Shown: positions 1-8,050 of the stretch, one piece after another
How positions within the stretch are numbered: the first letter of the stretch is position 1
Layout: the number at the start of each line of letters is the position of its first letter
From: Stramenopiles sp. TOSAG23-2
Lineage: Eukaryota > Sar
Length of the DNA: 38,469 nt
NCBI GenBank assembly: GCA_900128395.1
Contig: LT649316.1
Location: forward strand, 1 to 38,469
Direction of reading: 5' to 3'
Made by a program: the position numbers and the translations under genes
The notes under the pieces: generated by a model
Told to the model about the DNA's origin: nothing
Database searches by the model: none
What the model saw: the letters and a program-made list of their open reading frames with translations, nothing else

Positions 1-65
1 TTTCGTCGTTATCTTTCGTGTTACTTGATCCATGGTGATGATGGATGGATGGATGAAATTATTAT

Positions 66-119
66 CTGTTGTCTGTTGTCTGTTGTCTGTTGTCTGTTGT
101 CTGTTGTCTGTTGTCTGTT
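66..119. repeat. Heptamer minisatellite (CTGTTGT)n
   Basis: The 7-base unit CTGTTGT is repeated head to tail about 7.7 times without interruption. Its translation gives a Leu/Val/Cys-rich pseudo-peptide, so the open frame across it should not be taken as a gene. Confidence 0.9.
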
Positions 120-282
120 CTTATATATGTGGCTATTATAGATTGTATCTATCTCTAGATCTATCTTATACATCTTATTACATCAATTATATAAATAAAT
201 ATAAATATAATATGCAAATATAACTGCCAAATTTTATCCCACTTCCTTCCCCCTTCGAAACGTTTTCGATTTGTCATGGGGA

Positions 283-300
283 GCTACCACTGGTGGTAGC
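283..300. repeat. Perfect 8-bp inverted repeat (hairpin)
   Basis: GCTACCAC and GTGGTAGC form a perfect 8-bp stem around a 2-base loop. It lies in a short GC-richer patch within AT-rich DNA. No function can be assigned. Confidence 0.6.
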
Positions 301-979
301 CCGGCTAGTATACGAAATTTCCTTTCAAGTATAAATTATGCCGTATGCCGTGGTCACGGGAAGATCAATTTTTTGTGTTGTTATGATGTTATGAATTATC
401 CAATATCTACCTATATTAATGAATAAAAATTGGTATACTAAAATCTATACTTAATAGAATGAAACACACGAAGATATATTTTTAGCACACATATTAAAAA
501 AGTTGTTTTTTTTTGGGTTCCGTTCTTTCTATTTTATATATACAGTTCAAAAATATACGAAATAATCCAAATATTTTATCATTCCAAATACTATATTAAT
601 TATATATTAAATGGGTGTAATAATTGATATAAATATTGATACAATATATCCTATTATAAATTATAAAAACAGCAGTATGTTAAGATCTTTCTTATAAAGT
701 TTACCAGTTAAACACACACATTTATACACCAGATATATACATATAGACATTGTGAGTGCGTAGTGTCATTGAAAGAGAGACACATTGAATCAATTATAGA
801 AATTTATAATATCGAAGTTAATTGCATATTTATTTATATCTTTACATTAATTCGTAGTTTGTATTTAGTTACACTTTATTTTAACATTTATATTCAATTA
901 GTGAATTATACACACATATATAGTTACAAAGGCATATTTATTAAAATAGCGAGTACATTTTAAACATGTAGACAATTCG

Positions 980-1282
980 ATGAAACCATTGACATGGGAT
1001 GCAATTGATAATTCAAAAGATAGTGGTGGAAATAAATTAATGGATTGGAAAAAGATTGAAGAGGCCGAAGTTGGTACATTGTTAAATGGTTTTAGACCAG
1101 GACAAGCATTAGCACCTCGACCACCACCACAACGCGTACCACCACCACCACTTAAAAATCGAGTATCCTTTGCAGATGATTTTAAAGGTGGTAGTAATAA
1201 TGTGAAGGCATCACCATTAAAAGCAACACGTATTTTAACTAGCAGGCAAGTGCATAATTATTCCAAGTATCATAATCATTAA
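980..1282 (+). CDS. Small Pro-rich hypothetical protein with RVSF motif (100 aa)
   Basis: A 100-aa ORF with an ATG start, not recognised as a known family. The N-terminal half is mildly hydrophilic and contains a DWKKIEEAEVG stretch. Residues about 44-58 are proline-rich (PRPPP, PPPP). They are followed by RVSFADDF, and RVSF fits the R/K-V-x-F consensus docking motif for protein phosphatase 1. That is a suggestion only, since such short motifs occur by chance. Near the C-terminus the DNA reads CAG|GCAAGT at 1243-1251, which resembles a GC-AG intron donor, so the last dozen residues could be intronic and the true 3' end is uncertain. It is followed after about 380 bp by the convergent hydrolase gene. 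Confidence 0.55.
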   Translation: MKPLTWDAIDNSKDSGGNKLMDWKKIEEAEVGTLLNGFRPGQALAPRPPPQRVPPPPLKNRVSFADDFKGGSNNVKASPLKATRILTSRQVHNYSKYHNH

Positions 1283-1510
1283 AAAAGATAGAGAGAGAGG
1301 GAAGTGTGTGCATGATCCAGCAGAGGTATTATATAAAAATTATGATGGTTAAAATCTAAGTTATAATATTTTTACACTTCTCGTGTTAAGTAATATATCA
1401 TATATATATATGTGTTTTTCTAATATTACATGCTCAATACAAATTAATTAAAAATGTTTGATGGTTAAAATCTTTTCAGTACACATCTCTTCTGTCTAAC
1501 GCACGCACAC
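1283..1510. other. Convergent spacer, no gene seen
   Basis: AT-rich spacer between two convergent genes. A 15-base motif (TGATGGTTAAAATCT) occurs twice, near 1343 and 1459. Nothing else was recognised. Confidence 0.4.
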
Positions 1511-1796
1511 ACTCATTTCACAACTTTGATCCAGTGGAACCAGGTAGTGGATATGTTTCAACTAGTTCGATCATTTCCTTTGCTAATTCCTCACCACCAC
1601 CATCTTGGCTGAAATGCCCAACTCCCTCTAACATAATGGATTTTTTTACGCCTACTCATTTCACAACTTTGATCCAGTGGAACCAGGTAGTGGATATGTT
1701 TCAACTAGTTCGATCATTTCCTTTGCTAATTCCTCACCACCACCATCTTGGCTGAAATGCCCAACTCCCTCTAACATAATGGATTTTTTTACGCCT
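1511..1796. repeat. Exact 143-bp tandem duplication over hydrolase 3' end
   Basis: Copy 1 (1511-1653) and copy 2 (1654-1796) are identical head to tail. Copy 2 encodes the C-terminus and stop of the minus-strand hydrolase. Copy 1 is an extra, untranslated copy lying 3' of that stop. The unit is not a multiple of three. Confidence 0.95.
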
Positions 1797-2851
1797 GGGC
1801 ATTTTTGTTCAAAGATATAACCAGCCCCGCCTAATACAGGGTCATTTGTACCAAAAGCTAATAATACTGGTTTCGTCCAATTTTCAAATACAGGCCATAA
1901 TTCAAGATTTGTTTGTGCACCATTTGATTGTGGACGGCCTGTGGTATCCTTTGGTGGAGTTGGCACTAGTTCTGGATATTGTATTGCACCTGCAATGTAG
2001 CTTTCATCTGGAAACGGTGCTTGGTATGCAAGTTGCTCTGCCTCCGTGATGAAACCTTTTGGACCAGCAGATGGACCTTGCGTACCACGATACATCAATC
2101 GTCCAACTGAACCTGGTTGATTTAAAAGTCCACCATTTACCACTTTTTTCCAATCTATATATATATATATATATGTAGAGTAAATAGCAGATATCAAAAA
2201 TATACGTAGTTTGTTAGAGGATTTGAATAGTTGTATATCTATATTATATAATTAATAGAGTGTATATAAGGAAATGTAGGTTAATATATATGATATAATC
2301 TACTTACTGTAAAACCCAGGACTTATATAATTTTCACCTTCAAATTCAACATTGCCTGTTGGGAAGATGCTATTGGAAATGACAAGTCTTGCAAATTTGG
2401 ATGGTGATCTTGCTGCTATACGCAATCCTTGAATACCACCCCAATCTTGTAAAAAGATAGTAATGTCTTTTAAATTCAAATGATTAAATATTAAATCTTC
2501 GTTCCATGCCACATGCCTTTCATATGTATAATCAGAAGGTTTTGATGGCTTGTCGCTCCAACCAAAACCTACTTGATCAAATAAAACGACGCGGTATCCT
2601 TTATCGATTAATGGCCCAATCATGCGACGATATAAATAACTCCATGATGGTTCTCCATGGCATAACAGCATTGTTTCTTTTGAATTTTTATTTCCCAAAT
2701 CCCAATATGCTATTTGTATTTCTGCATTGAATAATTTGGAGGTAAAATATTGAGGTTTACCCCAATGCCAACCAGGTAAATTATCAAAACGTGACTCTGG
2801 TGTTCTTAATATTTTCGTAATAGGTGCATTATTTGGCGTTGCTCCTGCCAT
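1661..2851 (-). CDS. Haloalkane dehalogenase-like alpha/beta hydrolase with C-terminal SKL
   Basis: The gene has two exons, 2851-2308 and 2154-1661, joined across a GTAAGTA...TATAG intron of 153 bp, giving 345 aa. The family (HLD, e.g. Xanthobacter DhlA, about 310 aa) cleaves carbon-halogen bonds through an aspartyl-ester intermediate. The family signatures are all visible: the HGEPSWSYLYR oxyanion region (65-75), the nucleophile-elbow LQDWGG with D136 and halide-binding W137, the FYNWKK segment created exactly at the splice junction (second halide Trp position), TEAEQLAYQAPFPD in the cap-to-core region, the acid D286 in FGTNDP, and the base H314 in GVGHFSQ. The last three residues are SKL, a canonical peroxisomal PTS1 signal. 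The intron and the PTS1 argue against bacterial contamination. Substrate is unknown; HLD-like proteins can also be epoxide hydrolase-like, but the HGEPSW and QDW motifs favour dehalogenase. Both gene ends lie in tandem duplications. Confidence 0.9.
2155..2307 (-). other. Intron of the dehalogenase-like gene (153 bp)
   Basis: The donor ACA|GTAAGTA and acceptor TATATAG|AT keep the reading frame and rebuild the conserved FYNWKK segment. The acceptor end contains a (TA)n run of about 20 bases in place of a pyrimidine tract. Confidence 0.88.
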
Positions 2852-2900
2852 GATTTATATATGCTTTGTGTGTGATTTTTTTTTTTTAAATGTACGATGT

Positions 2901-2956
<56 letters not shown>

Positions 2957-3023
2957 GCGTTGCTCCTGCCATGATTTATATATGCTTTGTGTGTGATTTT
3001 TTTTTTTTAAATGTACGATGTGG

Positions 3024-3050
<27 letters not shown>
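2831..3050. repeat. 121-bp tandem duplication with (TA)n microsatellites at the hydrolase 5' end
   Basis: A segment containing the hydrolase start codon and a (TA)n tract (2831-2951) is repeated from 2952. Both copies run into long TA repeats (about 2903-2951 and 3024-3050) that differ in length. The second copy therefore carries a spare ATG and seven N-terminal codons upstream of the real gene. Confidence 0.9.
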
Positions 3051-3055
<5 letters not shown>

Positions 3056-3153
3056 ATGTGAAATATATTTTCATAATATTATATATATCTATGTGTGTAT
3101 CTTTCTATATTGAAGAAGAAAGGGGTTTATTATTAATTAATTAATATTATTAG

Positions 3154-3255
3154 GCCGGCATAATATGCGGCGCGGCGGGTGTAGGTATTCCAGGTATTAT
3201 AGGTGGTTGGACACATGTGGATTTATTAGATGATTATTATTTTAATTTTATATAA
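3154..3255 (+). other. Orphan exon-like segment (33 codons, Gly/Ile-rich)
   Basis: Directly after a splice-acceptor-like ATTATTAG, a 33-codon frame reads AGIICGAAGVGIPGIIGGW, then a polar tail, and ends at TAA. Its first part is far more GC-rich (GGCGCGGCGGG) than the surrounding sequence and looks like a hydrophobic, Gly-rich protein terminus. No upstream exon is visible: only TA repeats and the divergent hydrolase promoter precede it. It may be the last exon of a lost or rearranged gene, or a misassembled fragment. I do not recognise the family. Confidence 0.35.
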
Positions 3256-3421
3256 TTAATAATAATACAACTTTAGTTTGAAGTTGTTTATATATATATA
3301 TATGCAAAATAATAATATATATATATACAACTCTCTCTCTCTCTCTCTCTTGGGAACTTGATAGCCCGTTTCCGTTGACTGGAAAAAATTGAAAATCACA
3401 CAAACAAAATACAGATATATA
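3256..3421. other. Low-complexity spacer with (CT)n tract
   Basis: Contains TA-rich runs and an uninterrupted (CT)n stretch of about ten units near 3331-3350. It presumably includes the promoter or 5' UTR of the oxidoreductase gene. Confidence 0.5.
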
Positions 3422-3663
3422 AAAAACACGAATTATTTATGGTATATGATCAGTTCTAACCATGGTATTAATGGAAATAGCTACTGCATTAGGTGTATCA
3501 ATCACAGCACTTGTAATCTATTTACGAAACGCTGGCCTTGGTAAAAACACGAATTATTTATGGTATATGATCAGTTCTAACCATGGTATTAATGGAAATA
3601 GCTACTGCATTAGGTGTATCAATCACAGCACTTGTAATCTATTTACGAAACGCTGGCCTTGGT
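3422..3663. repeat. Exact 121-bp tandem duplication at the oxidoreductase 5' end
   Basis: Copy 1 (3422-3542) and copy 2 (3543-3663) both contain the ATG and first 27 codons of the oxidoreductase. Only copy 2 continues into the rest of the gene. Copy 1 (ATG at 3462) runs on for 67 codons and stops. Confidence 0.95.
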
Positions 3664-4593
3664 GAATTGTATTCATATTTTTTGTTCCGGCCATATCCAT
3701 TAATTAAGAAAAAAATTGAAATAGATGACAACAATGGCACGAGATACAAAACTATAACACTAACATTTGCATATCCAAAAGGAAAATATTTACCAGTGGA
3801 GGTAGAAAAAGGTGATGAATTAAAGTTGAAAGGCCCTGGAATCAAACCCACTGATTACAGCCCATCTTCTATTCGTGATGGAGAATTTGATATTACTGTG
3901 AAAGTTTATCATGATCATATTGGAGGAACTTCGTCTTATCTCGATTCAGTGAAATTAAATGAGAATGTATGGATGACTGGGCCGTTCCCACCATTTAAAT
4001 CAATGAAAAAAGTTAATTATGGCAGTCAATTAGGCATCATTGCATATGGTGTTGGTATTACAGAAGCATTGCCAGTGATATTATATGAAATGAATCATAA
4101 TAATAACTCTACTTTCAAAAAAAAAGAAATTGTATTTATATATTGCAATCGATGTACAGACGATATTGTATTTTTTAAGAAAATCAACAATTTATCTTTA
4201 TTAAATAAAAATAAAAATGTAAAATTACGTATTGTACATGTATTAAGTCGTGAGAAAAATGACATGCAAAATACTCAAGGAAATATTGAAGAAGGTATAA
4301 TTGAAGGAAACAATGTTACTTATCTTTATAATCAGCGATTAAATACATCTACATTATCTACTTGTTTCAAATATTGGGTGGATTTGAATGAAGAAGAATT
4401 GGAATCAGAAACAATAAACACAAAATCGACACCTCATTTTTTAGTAATTGGCACCAAACAAATGATAGGCGATACATGGAATATGATCAAAAACATTGGG
4501 GTTGATGTCAATCGTACAAGTTTATATTTTCCAAATAAAGAAAGAAAAATTCAATTTTTAATGAAGAAAAGTATGATGGCGGCAAAGATGTGA
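3583..4593 (+). CDS. Atypical NADH-cytochrome b5 reductase-like flavoprotein (336 aa)
   Basis: An FNR-superfamily oxidoreductase. Residues 5-22 form a hydrophobic anchor (ALGVSITALVIYL) like that of membrane-bound cytochrome b5 reductases. An FAD-domain beta barrel follows (about 35-140), with a degenerate flavin motif PTDYSPSS where the family usually has RxYTPxS. GPFPPF stands for the usual GPxGxF. The NAD-domain motif AYGVGITEALPVI corresponds to AGGTGITP, and IYCNRCTDDIVFFKKI matches the family's YxNxTxxDIxxxxxL. The usual C-terminal CGPPxM is replaced by VIGTKQM. The fold is fairly secure, but loss of the FAD Arg and of the CGPP cysteine makes electron-transfer activity with normal substrates uncertain. 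Start 3583 is preferred because copy 1 of the duplication does not lead into the gene. Confidence 0.75.
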   Translation: MVLMEIATALGVSITALVIYLRNAGLGELYSYFLFRPYPLIKKKIEIDDNNGTRYKTITLTFAYPKGKYLPVEVEKGDELKLKGPGIKPTDYSPSSIRDGEFDITVKVYHDHIGGTSSYLDSVKLNENVWMTGPFPPFKSMKKVNYGSQLGIIAYGVGITEALPVILYEMNHNNNSTFKKKEIVFIYCNRCTDDIVFFKKINNLSLLNKNKNVKLRIVHVLSREKNDMQNTQGNIEEGIIEGNNVTYLYNQRLNTSTLSTCFKYWVDLNEEELESETINTKSTPHFLVIGTKQMIGDTWNMIKNIGVDVNRTSLYFPNKERKIQFLMKKSMMAAKM

Positions 4594-4750
4594 GTTATTA
4601 TTAAAATTATATTTTTTAATATTACTATGTGATGTAACTTACATAAAGAAAGAAAAATTCAATTTTTAATGAAGAAAAGTATGATGGCGGCAAAGATGTG
4701 AGTTATTATTAAAATTATATTTTTTAATATTACTATGTGATGTAACTTAC
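4535..4750. repeat. Exact 108-bp tandem duplication over oxidoreductase 3' end
   Basis: Copy 1 (4535-4642) encodes the last 19 codons and the stop of the oxidoreductase plus its 3' flank. Copy 2 (4643-4750) is an identical downstream repeat. Confidence 0.95.
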
Positions 4751-4997
4751 TAAAAAATAACCGCGCTGTTTGTTGATTGTTATAATAATTAGACTGGTAG
4801 AGTAAAAATCAATCCAGCAATCTCGGCTTAATAATTTCAATAATTGAAAAATATGGAATACCAAACACCAACAAGGAAAAAAAATTTCTGAAATCATTCG
4901 TACTTTTTTAAAAATATACTAAGTACATAATCAGAGTCTCTGACATAATCTTCGTCGTCGGTAGTAGGTAGTACCACAGGTTAAGGTATGCACGTAT

Positions 4998-5331
4998 ATA
5001 ATACAAATAGTTTGCGATCAACATGGGCCACCTGGAAAAACACGACGCCCACTCCTTTTATTATTAGAGTTTGTAGTCATTTGATAGTAGTCATGTGTTA
5101 CCTAAGCTATACATAACTTTATACTTAAAAACTGAAACTAACTTTTCCTTATTCTTAGACAAATCTTATTTTTAATTTTTGCCTTCAAGGTCTTGGAGCC
5201 GCGTGTGCTGTTTATTGTTGTTTTTTCACTTTTTTCACGTTTTCAAGGTATTTTTGGTGGGGGGGGGGAGGGGGGAGAGAGCGTCGTGTTTTTCCAAGTG
5301 GCCCATGTTGATCGCAAACTATTTGTATTAT
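4998..5331. mobile_element. MITE-like element with 51-bp terminal inverted repeats
   Basis: The left arm (4998-5048) and right arm (5281-5331) are inverted complements over 51 bases with one mismatch, separated by a 232-bp spacer with no coding potential. If the element proper begins at CAAATAGTTTGCGATC, it is flanked on both sides by TA, as expected for a Tc1/mariner-type insertion. That boundary choice is an inference. The arms are richer in G+C than the surroundings. A run of purines next to the right arm (5257-5280) contains ten consecutive Gs, then A and six Gs. It has no transposase, so it would be non-autonomous. Confidence 0.75.
5257..5280 (+). repeat. G-rich purine run (potential quadruplex)
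   Basis: GGTGGGGGGGGGGAGGGGGGAGAGA-type tract, almost pure purine on the plus strand, just inside the right arm of the inverted-repeat element. It could fold as a G-quadruplex and is a likely trouble spot for sequencing. Confidence 0.6.
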
Positions 5332-5438
5332 TCAGAATTACACGCATCAGACTAATTCAGAATTATATTTAAATTTTAAATAATAATAATAATGGAAATA
5401 ATAAATACTTTTGTACAGCTGGACATCACGCAATACGG

Positions 5439-6189
5439 ATGGAAAGAAAGGAATTTAAAATATCCATCATAATGAAGAATGCAAAGAAAAGAAATGAAGG
5501 AAAAGGACAGCAACAGGAAAAAAAGAAACAAAAGACAAGGGGGAAAATAGTAACTGTTGCTAGACAACGTGCTTTAAATATAGTAAAATCACATGTAAAA
5601 ATGAGTAAAATTTTGCCTAATTTATTTTTATCCTCAGAAAAAGCTGCAACAGGAAAAAAAGAAACAAAAGACAAGGGGGAAAATAGTAACTGTTGCTAGA
5701 CAACGTGCTTTAAATATAGTAAAATCACATGTAAAAATGAGTAAAATTTTGCCTAATTTATTTTTATCCTCAGAAAAAGCTGTAAACGAAGAAAATGTAA
5801 AACAAAATAATATAAAAGCCAATGTCGATCTATCTAAATTAAGAGTTGTTGAGCGACGAATAAAAGATAGTAAAAAAATCAAATGTTTAATTATTGATGT
5901 AAATGATGATCCAAAACAAGCTGCAATATTACAACGAAATTTATCAAATATTTTTAAATTCATAAAAAATGAAATTAATAATAATCATAATGTAGTAGTG
6001 AATTGTCAAGCTGGAATTTCAAGAAGTGCAACTGTTGTCATTGGTTACATCATGCATACGCAAAAGTTATCATACGACCAAGCATATAATATTGTAAAAA
6101 AAAGGAGACCGATCATTAATCCAAATAAAGGATTTGTAAATATGTTGAAATACACCATGAAACAAAAAGTATCCTCCTCATCATCGTAG
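5439..6189 (+). CDS. Dual-specificity phosphatase-like protein; 5' end disrupted by duplication
   Basis: As sequenced, the intact frame is 5737-6189 (150 aa). An in-frame N-terminal extension of 54 residues, rich in Lys/Gln/Arg, starts at ATG 5439 but is separated by the extra 136-bp copy; without that copy the protein would be 204 aa. The phosphatase core shows ILPNLFLSSEKA (the usual DSP opening), acidic IDVNDDP (general-acid region) and the P-loop NCQAGISRSATV with catalytic C90 and R96 (numbered from the 5737 start), then a helix pattern typical of the family (SYDQAYNIVKKRRP). Two oddities are visible. The invariant His before the catalytic Cys is Asn. The segment that normally reads GITHILNV after the opening is replaced by a Lys/Asn-rich stretch. 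The protein ends in a run of six serines. It probably acts on phosphotyrosine or phosphoserine/threonine, but activity is uncertain. Confidence 0.75.
5510..5781. repeat. Exact 136-bp tandem duplication at the phosphatase 5' end
   Basis: Copies 5510-5645 and 5646-5781 are identical. The unit is not a multiple of three, so a frame opening at ATG 5439 is thrown out of register at the second copy. Deleting one copy in silico makes the frame from 5439 continuous to the stop at 6189. Confidence 0.95.
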
Positions 6190-6441
6190 TATATAGATAA
6201 ATCTCATATATATGAAGAAGACGAAAGGAAAGTGTAGTACAGGTGCTTGTTCGTTTTTTGTATGATATGAGAGAGTTTTTATTAAACACTTTGAAACACA
6301 TGAAACAAAAAGTATCCTCCTCATCATCGTAGTATATAGATAAATCTCATATATATGAAGAAGACGAAAGGAAAGTGTAGTACAGGTGCTTGTTCGTTTT
6401 TTGTATGATATGAGAGAGTTTTTATTAAACACTTTGAAACA
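6156..6441. repeat. Exact 143-bp tandem duplication over phosphatase 3' end
   Basis: Copy 1 (6156-6298) carries the last codons, stop and 3' flank of the phosphatase. Copy 2 (6299-6441) repeats it. The unit length equals that at 1511-1796, but the sequence is unrelated. Confidence 0.95.
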
Positions 6442-6549
6442 CACATATTAAAATATTATACGAGTAATATACACACACACTTTTTACGTACGAACTGAGT
6501 TACTACAATATATATATATATATACGAAGTATATAATAAAATATATTTC

Positions 6550-6821
6550 TCTCACTCCAACGCACACATAAGTTTGTACACGCACATACTCGCTCCCTCT
6601 CACACACTATCTTAATATTGTTGACTACAATAAGTTTTATATGTTTGATTCGCACGTCTCCATGGCGAAGCCTTTGAAAAGACTTTCTCACTCCAACGCA
6701 CACATAAGTTTGTACACGCACATACTCGCTCCCTCTCACACACTATCTTAATATTGTTGACTACAATAAGTTTTATATGTTTGATTCGCACGTCTCCATG
6801 GCGAAGCCTTTGAAAAGACTT
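6550..6821. repeat. Exact 136-bp tandem duplication over V-ATPase d 3' end
   Basis: Copy 1 (6550-6685) lies 3' of the minus-strand V-ATPase gene. Copy 2 (6686-6821) encodes its last residues and stop (6748-6750). Confidence 0.95.
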
Positions 6822-7998
6822 TATGAATCGATTTTTTTGTTTGATCATTGATATCCCCCAACATCGTTAAATATGCAATATATTCAACGTTGTCTATTTC
6901 CTGCTCTTTTAAACGGAAATATGCATAAAACATACCATAATGAAATTGACCTTCAAATGCTAATTCACACAAACGAATTTCTTGTTCTTTAAATAAATCA
7001 TTCAAATTTCCATTCACTGGTGCATCACGGCCTTCCATAATTGGCTCTAAACTTAAATTCTTAAATTGTGGAAATTGTGATAATGAAAATCGCAATTCAT
7101 TTAATTGTGAGATTGGAAAGAAACCAACACGGCGTCCGGCTTGATGTTTTTCTAATAAATATGGATACAACGTTCCAAATGTAGGGAACAACATCGCGCG
7201 ATCGACGTGATGATTTGGTTGTGCCAATAATTTCGAACCTTTCATAGCACCTGGGGATACAGAATTGTATGTAATGGAAATACTACGATGATCAGCTATT
7301 TGTTCCAATATTTCCCCCATGCATTCAGCTGTTTCCCCACCAAGGGATTGGCAATATGCATAAAAATCTTCCAAATAAAATCGATACAATAACATTTCAA
7401 CTAAATCCCACGACGTTTCCCCTAGCAATGCTTTTAAATCCCCACCACCTAATGCTTCCACTACTTTACCAAAATATGGACCTATTGGTGTATCCAACAA
7501 TACAGTACGATATAACTCAGCAATACCTTCTGCAGAGTTTTCAACATTTAATAAACTACGAAAAACGGTATCATCAAAGCGACCTAACGGGTTGAAATTA
7601 TCGCCTTCCTCGAGGAAATTAGTCATGTTGACATTGTTCTTCAACCCTTCCCTTAGCACGGTAATTACATTGGCAATCATGTATTTACATGCAACAAAAT
7701 CTAGAAATTTCGCAAGTTCAGGCGATGCTAAACATCGTATATACTCAAACTCATCCGCTAATTTTTCTTGCATCCTACGTTTTAATGCTTCTTTATTTAA
7801 TTCTTTCTCATAATCACCTAGAAACGTACCATAATCCGTTTCTTGCAAATTTAACCTAATATCGTTCAATGGGTTCTCGTTCTCCTGAGGTGGTTTATAA
7901 TCCAACAATTGATCATACTCCACATCTGTTAAAAATCCACTACGATATCCACGTATCATAGCTTCCTCCAGTCCGTCGTGTACATTAAAGGTAGTCAT
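6748..7998 (-). CDS. V-type proton ATPase subunit d (416 aa)
   Basis: Subunit d is the cup-shaped part of the central stalk that couples the V1 rotor to the membrane c-ring in vacuolar and lysosomal proton pumps. The sequence follows the family throughout: GLEEAMIRGYRSGFLTDVEYDQL near the start, NLQETDYGTFL, LADEFEYIR with KFLDFVACKYMIANVI, the LDTPIGPYF block, LYRFYLEDFYAYCQSLGG, FPTFGTLYPYLL and CELAFEGQFHYGMFYAYFRLKEQE. At 416 aa it is longer than the usual 350 or so, because of a small N-terminal insertion (PPQENENPL), a Gly-rich loop (EALGGGD) and a replaced C-terminus. The common ending (NYIPIF-like) is absent and the tail runs KVFSKASPWRRANQTYK. The start at 7998 is ATG, only 52 bp from the divergent BUD13 start. 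Confidence 0.95.
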   Translation of the reverse strand: MTTFNVHDGLEEAMIRGYRSGFLTDVEYDQLLDYKPPQENENPLNDIRLNLQETDYGTFLGDYEKELNKEALKRRMQEKLADEFEYIRCLASPELAKFLDFVACKYMIANVITVLREGLKNNVNMTNFLEEGDNFNPLGRFDDTVFRSLLNVENSAEGIAELYRTVLLDTPIGPYFGKVVEALGGGDLKALLGETSWDLVEMLLYRFYLEDFYAYCQSLGGETAECMGEILEQIADHRSISITYNSVSPGAMKGSKLLAQPNHHVDRAMLFPTFGTLYPYLLEKHQAGRRVGFFPISQLNELRFSLSQFPQFKNLSLEPIMEGRDAPVNGNLNDLFKEQEIRLCELAFEGQFHYGMFYAYFRLKEQEIDNVEYIAYLTMLGDINDQTKKSIHKVFSKASPWRRANQTYKTYCSQQY

Positions 7999-8050
7999 TC
8001 CTCCATGTCCATCCCATGCGGATAGTAGTAATAATAATCAAAAACAACGA
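7999..8050. promoter_or_regulatory. 52-bp divergent spacer shared by V-ATPase d and BUD13
   Basis: The two start codons face away from each other across 52 bp. Any promoter must be bidirectional or extend into the coding regions, and 5' UTRs must be very short or overlap. No TATA box is evident. Confidence 0.6.

Larger units (their letters stand above)
1..979. other. AT-rich low-complexity leader without a clear gene
   Basis: This stretch holds a heptamer minisatellite, a short perfect hairpin and long A/T runs. The open frames in it come from the repeat or begin at GTG rather than ATG, and they lack protein-like composition. I see no supported gene. The last 200 bases probably include the 5' UTR or promoter of the small gene starting at 980. 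Confidence 0.5.

Noticed and set aside
32-223. 63-aa frame over the heptamer repeat
   Set aside because: Translation of a simple repeat plus AT-rich sequence, with no protein-like features.
763-963. 66-aa frame before the first small gene
   Set aside because: Begins at GTG, has no ATG near the start and a composition dictated by AT-rich DNA.
1661-2851. Bacterial contamination as the source of the dehalogenase-like gene
   Set aside because: It has a spliceosomal-type intron at a conserved site, an SKL tail and the same AT-rich codon use as its neighbours.
4970-5440. Transposase remnant inside the 334-bp inverted-repeat element
   Set aside because: The spacer has stops in all frames and no recognisable motif.
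6503-6848. 78-aa minus-strand frames near the V-ATPase 3' end
   Set aside because: Products of the 136-bp tandem copy and microsatellite-like sequence; they only reuse the V-ATPase tail in part.
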